A stretch of DNA of 64,000 nucleotides from Gemmatimonadetes bacterium T265 (GTDB taxonomy: Bacteria; Gemmatimonadota; Gemmatimonadetes; Gemmatimonadales; Gemmatimonadaceae): the NCBI GenBank assembly GCA_019973575.1, contig BPUI01000002.1, positions 434,001 through 498,000 of the forward strand. Direction: 5' to 3'. Below the pieces are notes generated by a model that ran no database searches, was not told where the DNA came from, and saw nothing but the letters and a program-made list of their open reading frames with translations. Position 1 is the first letter of the stretch, and every line of letters begins with the position of its first letter. Position numbers and translations under genes: made by a program. Positions 38,068 to 46,904 of this stretch are shown here, in pieces.

Positions 38068-38635
38068 CGGAGGAGGACCGGCGGTCGACGTTCGAGTCCC
38101 GACGCCGGCGCCGCGATAGGGTAACGCGACCCGCGGGGGAAAGTCGATCGCGGTGGCGATCAGCAGTTCGGCGTGACGGCGCGCCCGCGCACGGCGGTGC
38201 GTTGTTTCCCGCAGCCGTGTTACAGGCCCGACGAACGCACGTCATACCCGCGCACGCGGCGCGTGACGCCGCGCGCCGTGTGCGAGCCGAGTGGCGGCCT
38301 TCCGCGCGCGCGGCGACGGCCTGCGACGCGCGTCCCGGCCCCGTGGTCCTCACGATCGGCGACGATAGCTTACGCAGCGCGGGCACGTCGCTCGCCCGCC
38401 CGTCGCGCCGGCCCGCGGGGCGGCCGGCAACACGCTTCGTCTGCTGCGCCCGCGCGGGTAGGTCGTCGACGCCACGGCCGCCCGCCGTCGGAGGACGGAC
38501 CGGTCGTCGGCGTCGGGAACGACGGCCGCTTGGTGGTCGCCAGACCGCAGCAGTTCAGCGCGTCGGACGTCGGCACCGCTCACGTCCTCGCGACGTGCCG
38601 ACTCCGGCGAGGCGCAGTTCTTCCCGCCGTACCGC
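38068..38635. other. 568-base spacer between divergent glycosyltransferase genes
   Basis: No convincing gene: the open frames here are Arg/Ala/Pro-rich and match no family. It must hold the promoters of the minus-strand GT4-GT2-wzm-wzt unit and the plus-strand GT2 gene. AT-richer patches lie at about 38110-38125 and 38355-38380 (GACGATAGCTTACG). A GTTCGAGTCCC at 38090-38100 resembles a tRNA T loop but no cloverleaf forms. I see no clear repeat or terminator. Confidence 0.5.
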
Positions 38636-39814
38636 ATGCCTACCGTCATTCTCACGTCGCTCGTCGTCGGGTCGCTCGCGCTCGCGCTGTTCACTGCCGT
38701 CGGCTACCCGGCGCTGCTCCGCCTGCGCGCGGGGGGGCGCCGTTCGCCGATCGAAGGCGCGCTGGCGGCGGCCGACGCCGCCCGCGACGCGGACGTCCCC
38801 TGGGGGCCGCCCCGTGTCACCGCGGTCGTGGCCACCCGGGAGCCCCCGGCCGCGATCGTCGACCGCGTGCGCGACCTGCGCGCGGCGGACTTCCCGCAAG
38901 ACCACCTCGACGTCGTGATCGCGGTCGACGCGGGCGGCCCGTACCCGACCGCCGCGTACGCGGACGCGTTAGGCAACGCCGCCCGCGTCGTGGCGGGCGA
39001 CGCGCCGGGCGGGAAATCCGCCGCCCTCAACGCGGGCGTGCGGGCGGCGGCCGGCGACGTCCTGCTCTTCGCCGACTCTGCCCAGCGGTTCGCGCCGGGC
39101 GTGATCCGCGACCTCGTGGTCGCCGTGCAGGCCGAGGACGTCGGGGCGGTATCGGGCGTCATCGCGCCCGCGGCGGACGACCCGCTGCTCGATCGCTACT
39201 GGCGGTACGAGCTCGCGCTCCGGCGGCGACAGGCCGCGGTGCACAGCATCATCTGCGTGTCCGGCGCGGTCTACGCCATGCGGCGCGCGCTCTGGCGCCC
39301 GATGCCGCCCGCGCTCATCTGCGACGACCTGTTCGCGACCACCCAGGTCATCCTGCAGGGCTGGCGCGTCGCGATCTGCGAACGCGCGCTCGCGACCGAT
39401 CCCCGGGAGTTCACGCGCGAGCAGCACTTCCGCCGCAAGGTGCGGACGCTCACGGGGTTGGTGCAGCTCTGCGTCTGGACGCCCGAGGTCCTCCTGCCGT
39501 GGCGGAACGCGATATGGATCGACTTCGCGATCCACAAGCTCACGCGCGTCCTGCTCCCGTACCTGGGCCTGGTGGCCGCGTTCGGCGGCGTCTGGCTGGC
39601 GGTCCGCGTCGCGGGGACGGCGGTCGCGTGGGCCGGCGCCGCCGGCGTGGTCCTCGCCGCAGGCATCGCACTACTCCGGCCCGGGGTCGTGCGGCAGGCG
39701 GCGTGGGCGGCGAAGCTCTCCACGGCGCCGGTGATCGCACTCGCGAACGCGGTGCGCGGACGGTGGGGCGTGTGGCAGCCGGCCGCGGCGACCCGCCCCG
39801 CCGCGGCCGACTGA
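38636..39814 (+). CDS. Membrane GT2 glycosyltransferase
   Basis: 392 aa. An N-terminal membrane helix (5-27) precedes a GT-A domain: VTAVVATREPPAAIVDRVRDLRA, VVIAVDAGG, GKSAALNAGVRAAAGDVLLFADSAQRFAPG, a VSGAVYAMRRALW acceptor-side stretch, ICDDLFATTQVILQGWRVAI and EQHFRRKVRTLTGL (the Q/RxxRW-like region of processive-type synthases). Two or three membrane helices follow (LLPYLGLVAAFGGVWLAV...). The topology fits an inner-membrane glycosyltransferase with a cytoplasmic active site. It stands alone on the plus strand inside a mainly minus-strand region. Confidence 0.87.
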   Translation: MPTVILTSLVVGSLALALFTAVGYPALLRLRAGGRRSPIEGALAAADAARDADVPWGPPRVTAVVATREPPAAIVDRVRDLRAADFPQDHLDVVIAVDAGGPYPTAAYADALGNAARVVAGDAPGGKSAALNAGVRAAAGDVLLFADSAQRFAPGVIRDLVVAVQAEDVGAVSGVIAPAADDPLLDRYWRYELALRRRQAAVHSIICVSGAVYAMRRALWRPMPPALICDDLFATTQVILQGWRVAICERALATDPREFTREQHFRRKVRTLTGLVQLCVWTPEVLLPWRNAIWIDFAIHKLTRVLLPYLGLVAAFGGVWLAVRVAGTAVAWAGAAGVVLAAGIALLRPGVVRQAAWAAKLSTAPVIALANAVRGRWGVWQPAAATRPAAAD

Positions 39815-39831
39815 CGACCGCACCTCGGACT

Positions 39832-39854
39832 GCCCCCGTCGCTCAGACGGGCAT
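39832..39854. terminator. Weak hairpin between convergent genes
   Basis: CCCGTC (39835-39840) pairs with GACGGG (39846-39851) with a 5-base loop, in the 43-base gap between the plus-strand GT2 and the minus-strand ligase-like gene. Short stem, no T tract. Confidence 0.35.
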
Positions 39855-39857
39855 CGG

Positions 39858-41297
39858 TCAGCCAGAGGTTACGGCGCGGACCGGCGCGCGCGCGATGCCC
39901 CGACGACGCGCGTGTGGGACGCGCCCGCCCCGCGGCACGCCTCCGCCCCGCTCCGCCTGGTAGACCGCGCCGGCGTACGTGGCGAGCGAGAGCGAGAAGA
40001 ACAGCAACGGATTGTACGCGTGCGACAGGAACGTCGCCGCGGCGAGGAACCCGATCAGCGCCGCGAAAATCTCGGGCCGGTACAGCCGGTCGGGCGCGTT
40101 CGGCGGCGGCCGGCGCCAGAGCGGGAGCGCGTTCCGGACCGCCACCCAGATCATGCCGGCGAGGGCGATCGCGCCGAAGATCCCGAGCTCGACGAGTACC
40201 TGGATGTACGTGTTGTGCGCCGTGAGCCACGCCCCGGTCCGACCGTGACTCGCGAAGTACTCGCCTTCGCGAAGACCGTAGCCGGCCGGACCGACGCCGA
40301 TGAGCGGACGGTGCGCGAAGTACCCGAGCCCGCGCTGCCAGATGATCCACCGTCCCGCGTCAGTTTGGAACGTGTAATCGTTCTGAATGTTGAGCAGCGA
40401 CGCGGTCCGCACGCGGAACGACTCCGGCCCGAACATCCACATGAGCGGGATCGCGACCGCGATCACGCCCGAGAGTGCGAAGAACCGCGCGGGCTTCTGC
40501 CCGAGGAGGAGCGTGAACGTGCTCACGCCCAGGGCGACCACCCCGCCGCGTGATCCCGTCTTGAGCGCGACCACGAGCGCGGCAACCGCGGCCGCGATGC
40601 TGATCAGGCGCCACAGCCCGCGGTCACGCAGGACGAGGCCGAGCGCCAGTTGCAGCACGATGACCATCAGGACCGCGAGGTCGTTCGGGTCGTACATGCC
40701 CGCACCCCCGAGGCGCGGGCCGCCGAGGCCGTCCTGGTAGACGTGGCCGAACACCATTACGTACGCCGCGTAGACCCCGCCGAGCAGCACGCTCCACCGC
40801 ACGAGGCGGTCGAGCATCTCGCGCGTCGGCGGACACATCAGGATCGAGACGAACAGCAGGCCGAAGAACGGGAGGGCGTACAGCGAATTCGCGGCCCCGC
40901 CCGGCCACAACGAGAACGGGATCGTAATGATGATGACGCCGAGATACACGGCCAACCACCGTACGGCCGGTTGTCCGAGCACGGCTCGCCACGCGCGCGC
41001 CTTGACGTGCTGCAGCATCAGGATTCCGATGACCGTGCCGGCGAGGATCGACGGCCGGATCCGCACGATCGGCGGGTACACCTCCGGAAGTCGGATCACG
41101 AGCATGCCGATCAGCACGACCGTGGCCTTCCACATACCCGGCCAGTACCCGGCGACCGCCGCGGCGCGTCCGCGTACCGCCGCTGCAGCGCCGCCCGCCT
41201 GATGCCCGAGGAGCCGCCGCACGCCGCGAGCGTAGCGTGTCGTCGGAGCGGCCCCAGGTCGGGGTGCGACCGGAAAAGGAGGAAGGGCAGAAGCCAT
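39858..41297 (-). CDS. O-antigen ligase / polymerase (Wzy/WaaL-like) membrane protein
   Basis: 479 aa from the ATG at 41297. About twelve membrane segments. The hallmark large loop between late helices has GYFAHRPLIGVGPAGYGLREGEYF...TAHNTYIQVLVELGIFGAI, the PxxGxGxxxF...HNxxLxxxxExGxxG pattern of the O-antigen ligase/Wzy superfamily; upstream, GAGMYDPNDLAVLMVI and LKTGSRGGVVAL are also typical. Whether it polymerises repeat units or ligates glycan to an acceptor cannot be told by eye. The last 25 residues are Arg/Gly-rich. It lies 10 bases after the GT4 gene and is the last gene of the four-gene coupled unit. Confidence 0.9.
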   Translation of the reverse strand: MASALPPFPVAPRPGAAPTTRYARGVRRLLGHQAGGAAAAVRGRAAAVAGYWPGMWKATVVLIGMLVIRLPEVYPPIVRIRPSILAGTVIGILMLQHVKARAWRAVLGQPAVRWLAVYLGVIIITIPFSLWPGGAANSLYALPFFGLLFVSILMCPPTREMLDRLVRWSVLLGGVYAAYVMVFGHVYQDGLGGPRLGGAGMYDPNDLAVLMVIVLQLALGLVLRDRGLWRLISIAAAVAALVVALKTGSRGGVVALGVSTFTLLLGQKPARFFALSGVIAVAIPLMWMFGPESFRVRTASLLNIQNDYTFQTDAGRWIIWQRGLGYFAHRPLIGVGPAGYGLREGEYFASHGRTGAWLTAHNTYIQVLVELGIFGAIALAGMIWVAVRNALPLWRRPPPNAPDRLYRPEIFAALIGFLAAATFLSHAYNPLLFFSLSLATYAGAVYQAERGGGVPRGGRVPHARRRGIARAPVRAVTSG

Positions 41298-41307
41298 AAC
41301 AGTCGAA

Positions 41308-42513
41308 TCAGAAAGCGGAGGTGACCAGCCGTCCGCGCCGCCGCGCGACCCGGTAGTACAGCGCTTCGTGCGCCGCGACCATGCGGTCCATGCCGAACTC
41401 CGCGCGCGCGCGCTGGCGCGCCGCGTCGCCCATGCGCCGACGCAGGACGGCGTCCGTGAGCACGCGCGTGAGCGCGGCCGCGAGTGCCGCGACGTCGCCG
41501 GGCGGCACGAGCAGCCCTTCGCGGCCGTCCCGCACCGCTTCGGGGATCCCGCCGACGGCCGAGGCGACGATCGTCGCGCCGCCGAACATCGCCTCCAGGA
41601 GTGCCATCGGCAGCGCCTCGCGGAGCGACGGCATCGCGAACACGTCCGAGGCGGCCAGCAAGTCGGGCACGTCATCGCGCGGACCGAGCAGGCAGGCCCG
41701 CTCCTCCCACCCGCGTGCCGCGATCGTGGCGTCGAGCGATTTCGCCGCCTCTTCACGACGGCCGGCGACGACGACGCGCCACGGCACGGCATCCGGAACG
41801 CGCCCCAGCGCCTCCAGGAGTACCGCGTGCGCCTTGTTGTGAAACAGGTTGCCGACCGCGACGATCAGCAACTCGTCGTCGCGCACGCCCAGGGCACGGC
41901 GCGTCGGCTCCCGTGCGCCGGCGCGCTCGGGGACTCCGTTCGGCAGTACGTCCATGCGGCCGGCCACGGGGCCGATCAGCGTACGCAACTCGCGGCGGAG
42001 GCCGTCCGACACGGCGATCGGCGCGGCGCTCGCGCGGAGCGCCGCGCGGAGCGCGAGGCGACGGCGGGCGGCGCCCGTCTCGTGCCCGGTGCCGTGCATG
42101 GTGATCACGTGCGGCACCCCGGTGCCGATCGTCGCGGCCGCGCCGAACATCGCGAGCCCGATCATGTGGCTGTGGAGCACGTCGGCCCGCATCTCGGACA
42201 GCGCGCGCCGGATCTCCGCCACCGGCGCCCAGCGGACGCGCCCGAGCGACAGCGGGCGCGTCGGTACATCGGCGCCTTGCAGCTGTTCGCCGAGCCAGCC
42301 GGTGCCGTGCGCCGGCACCAGGAGCTCGACGTGGTGGCCGCGCGCGCGCAGGCCCGAGGCGAGGTGCGCGAGCATGCTCTCCGCGCCGCCCATGCGGTCC
42401 GACTCCGTCGCGAGCGCGATCCGCAGCGGCCGCACGCCGACGGACCCAGTTCCGACCGCGTCCGGAACCGCGGTCCCCGGCGCAGGAGGTGCCGACGTGA
42501 GCGCCGCCGTCAT
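41308..42513 (-). CDS. GT4 family glycosyltransferase
   Basis: 401 aa from the ATG at 42513, whose first bases overlap the stop of the methyltransferase gene (ATGA, 42510-42513). GT-B fold: RIALATESDRMGGAESMLAHLASGLRARGHHV, HSHMIGLAMFGAA, VITMHGTGHETG, VLPNGVPE, LIVAVGNLFHNKAHAVLLEAL, and the donor loop PSLREALPMALLEAMFGGATIVASAVGGIPE with the conserved ExxxxxxxE spacing. A 25-residue Ala/Pro/Thr-rich start precedes the domain. Sugar donor unknown. Confidence 0.9.
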   Translation of the reverse strand: MTAALTSAPPAPGTAVPDAVGTGSVGVRPLRIALATESDRMGGAESMLAHLASGLRARGHHVELLVPAHGTGWLGEQLQGADVPTRPLSLGRVRWAPVAEIRRALSEMRADVLHSHMIGLAMFGAAATIGTGVPHVITMHGTGHETGAARRRLALRAALRASAAPIAVSDGLRRELRTLIGPVAGRMDVLPNGVPERAGAREPTRRALGVRDDELLIVAVGNLFHNKAHAVLLEALGRVPDAVPWRVVVAGRREEAAKSLDATIAARGWEERACLLGPRDDVPDLLAASDVFAMPSLREALPMALLEAMFGGATIVASAVGGIPEAVRDGREGLLVPPGDVAALAAALTRVLTDAVLRRRMGDAARQRARAEFGMDRMVAAHEALYYRVARRRGRLVTSAF

Positions 42514-43376
42514 GCCGCGACGGGTTCCAGCACGAGCGACTCCACCTCGGACCCGTTCCCGACACGCGTGACGACGCCGAACCTGCCGTCCGGCGCGCGG
42601 CGGAGCACGCTCGCGTGGTTGGTCCGCGTGTCGTCGTGCGTGCGGCAGAGCACGAGGAGCCCGTGCGGCCGCACGTACGTTTCGAGGTGGCCGAGCATGC
42701 GCCGGAGCGTGGGAACGTCGAAGTAGTCGTGGTTGAGCACGTTCGCGGCACGGACGACGTCGAACCCGCCGACCCACTCCGCGCGCGGGTTTGCGAGGTC
42801 GTGCTCGACCACCGTCGTGCCGGGCCGCCGCACGAGGCGCGGCGAGACAAGCTGGACGGGCGTACCCCGGCGCGCGCCGCCCGGTCCGCCGATCAGACGC
42901 TCCGCGCCCTCGAACACCCGCTGCAGCGCCGTGCGGGCCAATGACCCTTCGGGGTCGTGTGGCCGCCCCTTGACCCCGAACGGGGTCGCGATCTGCAGCA
43001 CGCGGCCGTTGGGGTCGCTGAGCAGGTCGACGCCGGCGCGACGGTGGAGGAAGGCTGACACCGAGAGGTCGACCGCCACGACGTCGGCGGCCAGCCCGCG
43101 CGCGGCCAGCGCGTCCGCGAGCTCGAGCGTCGTCACCCCGGACGAGACGCCGACGTCGAGGACGCGCACGCGCGTCCCCGGCGGGAGCGCCGCGGCGACC
43201 GCGGCGTCCACGTCCGGCATGCGGTCCGGGTACGTCGTCTTGTACGTGCCGTTAGGCAGTCGCAGGTGGCGGAAGAACAGCGTCTCCGTCGCGACTTCGG
43301 CCGCGGGCGACTGCCGTGCGTCGGGGAAGAAGAACGACCGCGCCGGGGGAATCGCCACGGGTGCCTCGCGGCTCAC
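42510..43376 (-). CDS. SAM-dependent methyltransferase-like protein
   Basis: 288 aa from the GTG at 43376, which overlaps the TGA of the epimerase gene (GTGA, 43373-43376). A Rossmann methyltransferase motif I is present (VRVLDVGVSSGVTTLELADAL, about 65-85), then VVAVDLSVSAFLHRR (motif II), and FDVVRAANVLNHDYF in the motif IV position. A central insertion of about 60 residues separates motifs II and IV. It could methylate a sugar or glycan end; if it caps the chain it might be what the Wzt C-terminal domain recognises (inference). Coupled on both sides to the epimerase and GT4 genes. Confidence 0.82.
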   Translation of the reverse strand: MSREAPVAIPPARSFFFPDARQSPAAEVATETLFFRHLRLPNGTYKTTYPDRMPDVDAAVAAALPPGTRVRVLDVGVSSGVTTLELADALAARGLAADVVAVDLSVSAFLHRRAGVDLLSDPNGRVLQIATPFGVKGRPHDPEGSLARTALQRVFEGAERLIGGPGGARRGTPVQLVSPRLVRRPGTTVVEHDLANPRAEWVGGFDVVRAANVLNHDYFDVPTLRRMLGHLETYVRPHGLLVLCRTHDDTRTNHASVLRRAPDGRFGVVTRVGNGSEVESLVLEPVAA

Positions 43377-44431
43377 GCCCGCGACGCGGCGGCCGCGTCG
43401 AACGGGACGGGGGCGGCCGGCGGGAGGTGGCGGACCGGCGTCTGCCGCCGCCCCTCCGCGAGGTACCACGCCACCATGCGCCGGATGCCCTCGTCGAGCG
43501 CGACGCGCGGCCGGAAGCCCGCCGCGCGGACCTTGTCCGCCTCGAACTTCGTGCGGTCCGCCGCGAGCTTGCGGACGCGCGCCGACGAGACCGGCAGGTT
43601 GCGCCCGGTGAGCCGGATGACGAGGTCGAAGGGCGCCGCGAGCGCGACGGCCACGCCTAACGGTACGCGGAACCGCGGCGCCCCGCGGCCGAGCGCCGCG
43701 GAGATCGCCGCGGCGATCTCGCCGCTCGTGAAGTCGGGCTTCTCGACCCAGTTGTAGGCCTCGAACGCCGCGCCGGCCGGGCGGTCCCACAGAAAGAGCG
43801 TCGCGTCGACGAGGTTCTCGACGTACGACAGGCTCTTTACGTTGTCGCCCGCGCCGACCTGCACGAACAGCCCGCTGTCGATCTGCCGGATGAGCGAGAA
43901 CATGTTGGCGAAGTTGCCCGGCCCGAACGTGACCGTCGGGCGGACGACGAGCACCCGGCGTCCCGGCGCGGCCTCGGCCCAGCGGCGGAACACGGCTTCG
44001 CCGGCGAGCTTCGACGCCCCGTAATCATTGTTCGGCGCTTTCGGCGCGTCCTCGTGGTGCGGCTCGGGCGCGTCTCCGAACACCGCAACGCTCGAGTAGA
44101 AACAGACCTCGCGCACGCCGACCGCGTCCATTGCGGCGCAGAGCACCTCCGCCGCGCCCTCGTTCACGCCGAAGTACGTCGCGCGGTCGATGCCGAAGTC
44201 GTGGTGCGCCGCGGCGAGGTGGAAGACCGCGTCGCACCCGGCGAGCGCCTCGCGCACGGCCGCGGGGTCGCGCACGTCGCCGCGCACGACCCGCGTGGGC
44301 ACGCGCTCGCCGGCCCGCGCGGGCGGAACGGGCGCGAGGTCCAGCACGGTGACGCGGTCGCCGCGCGCGAGGAGGGACGTGCAGAGCAGCCGGCCGATGA
44401 AGCCGGCGCCGCCGGTGACGAGATAGTGCAT
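43373..44431 (-). CDS. NAD-dependent epimerase/dehydratase family protein
   Basis: 352 aa from the ATG at 44431. Extended [17 protein letters not shown] (3-16) cofactor loop, VFHLAAAHHDFGIDRATYFGVN, the SSVAVFGD serine region, the YGASK active site and VLVVRPTVTFGPGN. The acceptor-site part is less standard than GalE/RmlB, so the nucleotide-sugar substrate (or a sterol/lipid-like one) is open. First gene of a tightly coupled run: epimerase, methyltransferase, GT4, ligase-like protein. 68 bases separate it from the upstream GT4 gene. Confidence 0.88.
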   Translation of the reverse strand: MHYLVTGGAGFIGRLLCTSLLARGDRVTVLDLAPVPPARAGERVPTRVVRGDVRDPAAVREALAGCDAVFHLAAAHHDFGIDRATYFGVNEGAAEVLCAAMDAVGVREVCFYSSVAVFGDAPEPHHEDAPKAPNNDYGASKLAGEAVFRRWAEAAPGRRVLVVRPTVTFGPGNFANMFSLIRQIDSGLFVQVGAGDNVKSLSYVENLVDATLFLWDRPAGAAFEAYNWVEKPDFTSGEIAAAISAALGRGAPRFRVPLGVAVALAAPFDLVIRLTGRNLPVSSARVRKLAADRTKFEADKVRAAGFRPRVALDEGIRRMVAWYLAEGRRQTPVRHLPPAAPVPFDAAAASRA

Positions 44432-44499
44432 CCGTCGGAGAATGGGGTCGAGTGTCTCGGAAGATGACGACACCCGGGTGCCGATGTCACCCGCGGACG

Positions 44500-45714
44500 T
44501 CAGACCGGCGGCTCCTCAAGTCCCTCCACCGTGCGCCCCGCGACGACGGCCTCGAACGCGCGCCCCGAGCGCTCGACGAGGCGGGCGATCGTGAACTCGG
44601 CCGCGATGCGCGCGCGCGCCCGGGCGCCGAGCGCGGCGCGTGCCGCCGCGTCGAGCGCCAGCGTGCGGAGCAACCCGTCGGCGAGCGCGGCGGGGTCGCG
44701 CGGCGGCACGATCGTCCCCGCGTCGCCGACGATGATCGCGGCGTCGCCGCTCGCCGCCGCGACACACGGGGTCCCGCAGGCCATCGCCTCGCCGAGCACG
44801 TTCGGAAACCCTTCGCCGAACACGGACGCGCTCGCGACCACGTCCGCCCCGTTGTACAGCCCGACGACGTCGCGCACGGATGGTGTCCAGGTCACTCGGT
44901 CGTCGATCCCGTGGTCGGCGGCGACGGCCCGCATCGCGCCGCGGTACGCGTCCGTTCCATCGCCCGCGCAGACGATGCGGAGCGCCGGGCCGGACGTCGC
45001 GGCCAACACGCGCGCGGCGGCGTCGAGGAAGATCGGATGACCCTTCATCGGGTCCAGGCGCGCCGGGAGCGCGACCACGAGGTCGTCGGCCGCGATGCCG
45101 AGCGACGCGCGCCACCGGCGGCCCGCGTCCGCGTCGGGCCGGAAGCGCTCGACGTCGACGCCGTTCGGGATGACGATGAACGACCCCCGCGGGTATCCCT
45201 CGGCGACGTGCGACGCGCGCCCGGCGAACGAGTTGGCGATCAGCAGGTCGGGGAACCGGGACAGCCGCACGCCGACGCGGTGCACCGTCCGGCGGAAGCG
45301 AGTGTACGCCATCGGGTCCTGGTCGGAGATCCGGACGCCCCACGCGACCCTCGCGCCCGCGACGCGCCCCGCGAACAGCGAGAGCTCGTTGGCCGGGATC
45401 ATGTAGCCGTGCACGAGGTGCGGGCGGACGTCGCGCGCGAGCCGGGCGAGGCGCGCGAAGAAGCCGGCCACGTCCCACCGCCGGGCCTTGCCTAACGAAA
45501 CCACCCGGACGTGCGGCGCCGCCGCGAGGTCGTCGTAGATGGGGCCCGCGGAGTCGTAGAGCGTCGCGACCGTGACGTCGAAGCGGTCGCGGGGGAGCCC
45601 GCGCGCGAGCAGCGCGAGCTGCCGCTCGGCGCCGCCGACCGCGATGTCGCGGATGAGGAAGAGGACGCGGAGCCGCTCGGGGAGCGGGCCGGGGGTCGCG
45701 TGCGGAACGGCCAT
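44500..45714 (-). CDS. GT4 family glycosyltransferase
   Basis: 404 aa from the ATG at 45714. GT-B fold: VLFLIRDIAVGGAERQLALLARGLPRDRFDVTVATLY, LVHGYMIPANELS, VIPNGVDVERFRP, VVALPARLDPMKGHPIFLDAAARV, and FGEGFPNVLGEAMACGTPCVAAASGDAAIIVGD as the donor loop. The pattern is close to glycosyltransferases of exopolysaccharide clusters. Divergent from the UDP-glucuronate-epimerase-like gene by 128 bases, a likely promoter region (AT-richer patches near 45725 and 45765). Possibly leads the minus-strand run down to 39858. Confidence 0.9.
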   Translation of the reverse strand: MAVPHATPGPLPERLRVLFLIRDIAVGGAERQLALLARGLPRDRFDVTVATLYDSAGPIYDDLAAAPHVRVVSLGKARRWDVAGFFARLARLARDVRPHLVHGYMIPANELSLFAGRVAGARVAWGVRISDQDPMAYTRFRRTVHRVGVRLSRFPDLLIANSFAGRASHVAEGYPRGSFIVIPNGVDVERFRPDADAGRRWRASLGIAADDLVVALPARLDPMKGHPIFLDAAARVLAATSGPALRIVCAGDGTDAYRGAMRAVAADHGIDDRVTWTPSVRDVVGLYNGADVVASASVFGEGFPNVLGEAMACGTPCVAAASGDAAIIVGDAGTIVPPRDPAALADGLLRTLALDAAARAALGARARARIAAEFTIARLVERSGRAFEAVVAGRTVEGLEEPPV

Positions 45715-45842
45715 TGCCTGCGAAGATATGTCGTCCCGACCCCGGCGGAGCGTAACGTTCCATTTATGCGCCGTGCGCATGCGCGCCGTCCGGAACGCGC
45801 GGCCGGCGACACGCCCGACCCACCATCTCGATTCCAGCGCCC

Positions 45843-46904
45843 ATGTCCGCTGCCGTCCTCGTCACCGGCGCCGCCGGCTTCATCGGAATGCACGTCGCCG
45901 AGCGGCTGCTCGCGCGCGGCGAGCGCGTGATCGGCCTCGACGACCTCAACGCGTACTACGACCCGACGCTCAAGGAAGCGCGGCTCGCGCGGCTGCAGGC
46001 GCACGCCGGGTTCGAGTTCGTGCGCCTCACGCTCGCGGACCGCGCGGGAATGGAAGCGCTCTTCGCCCGCGGAGAGGTCGACCGCGTCGTCCACCTCGCG
46101 GCGCAGGCGGGCGTGCGCCACTCGATCGACCACCCGCACGACTACATCGACGCGAACCTCGTCGGCTTCCTCAACGTGCTCGAGGGCTGCCGCCGCGCGC
46201 GCGCGCGGCACCTCGTCTACGCGTCGACGTCGTCGGTCTACGGGCTGAACACGAAGATGCCGTTCAGCGTGCACGACGACGCGAGCCACCCGATGAGCCT
46301 CTACGCGGCGACGAAGCGTGCGAACGAGCTCATGGCGCACACGTACAGCCACCTCTACGGGCTGCCCACCACGGGGCTCCGGTTCTTCACGGTGTACGGG
46401 CCGTGGGGGCGCCCGGACATGGCGCTGTTCAAGTTCGCGCGCGCGATCCTCGCGGGCGAGCCGATCGACGTCTACAACAACGGCGACATGCAGCGTGACT
46501 TCACCTACGTCGACGACATCGCCGAGGGCGTCGTGCGCGCACTCGACCGGCCGGCGGCGCCGGACCCCGGCTGGCAGAGCGGCGCGCCCGACCCGGCGGG
46601 CTCCTCGGCGCCGTACCGGCTCTACAACATCGGGAACAGCGCGCCCGTCCAGCTGCTCCGCTTCATCGCCGCCCTCGAGCAGTCGCTCGGCCGGCGCGCC
46701 GAGATGCGCATGCTGCCGATGCAGCCGGGCGACGTGCCCGCCACCTCCGCGGACGTGAGCGACTTGATGCGCGACGTCGGCTTCGCGCCCGCGACGCCCG
46801 TCGAGGAGGGCGTGCGGCGCTTCGCCGAGTGGTACGTCGGCTACTACGGCGCGACGCCTAACGACACGCGGCCGGCCCGCGCGGCCGCGGTAAGTTCGGT
46901 GTAG
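45843..46904 (+). CDS. Nucleotide-sugar epimerase, UDP-glucuronate 4-epimerase-like
   Basis: 353 aa. The cofactor loop VTGAAGFIGMHVAERLL (7-23), the GLDDLNAYYDPTLKEARL stretch, LAAQAGVRHSIDHPHDYIDANLVGFLNVLEGCR, ASTSSVYG, active-site YAATKRANE and LRFFTVYGPWGRPDMALFKF are the pattern of UDP-glucuronate 4-epimerases (YNDxYDxxLK and GRPDMA). It would supply UDP-galacturonate for an acidic polysaccharide. Alone on the plus strand; its 3' end overlaps the opposite GT4 gene by 61 bases. Confidence 0.92.
   Translation: MSAAVLVTGAAGFIGMHVAERLLARGERVIGLDDLNAYYDPTLKEARLARLQAHAGFEFVRLTLADRAGMEALFARGEVDRVVHLAAQAGVRHSIDHPHDYIDANLVGFLNVLEGCRRARARHLVYASTSSVYGLNTKMPFSVHDDASHPMSLYAATKRANELMAHTYSHLYGLPTTGLRFFTVYGPWGRPDMALFKFARAILAGEPIDVYNNGDMQRDFTYVDDIAEGVVRALDRPAAPDPGWQSGAPDPAGSSAPYRLYNIGNSAPVQLLRFIAALEQSLGRRAEMRMLPMQPGDVPATSADVSDLMRDVGFAPATPVEEGVRRFAEWYVGYYGATPNDTRPARAAAVSSV

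Noticed and set aside
38084-38120. GTTCGAGTCCC resembling a tRNA T loop
   Set aside because: The flanking 5-base arms do not pair and no anticodon or D arm can be folded around it.
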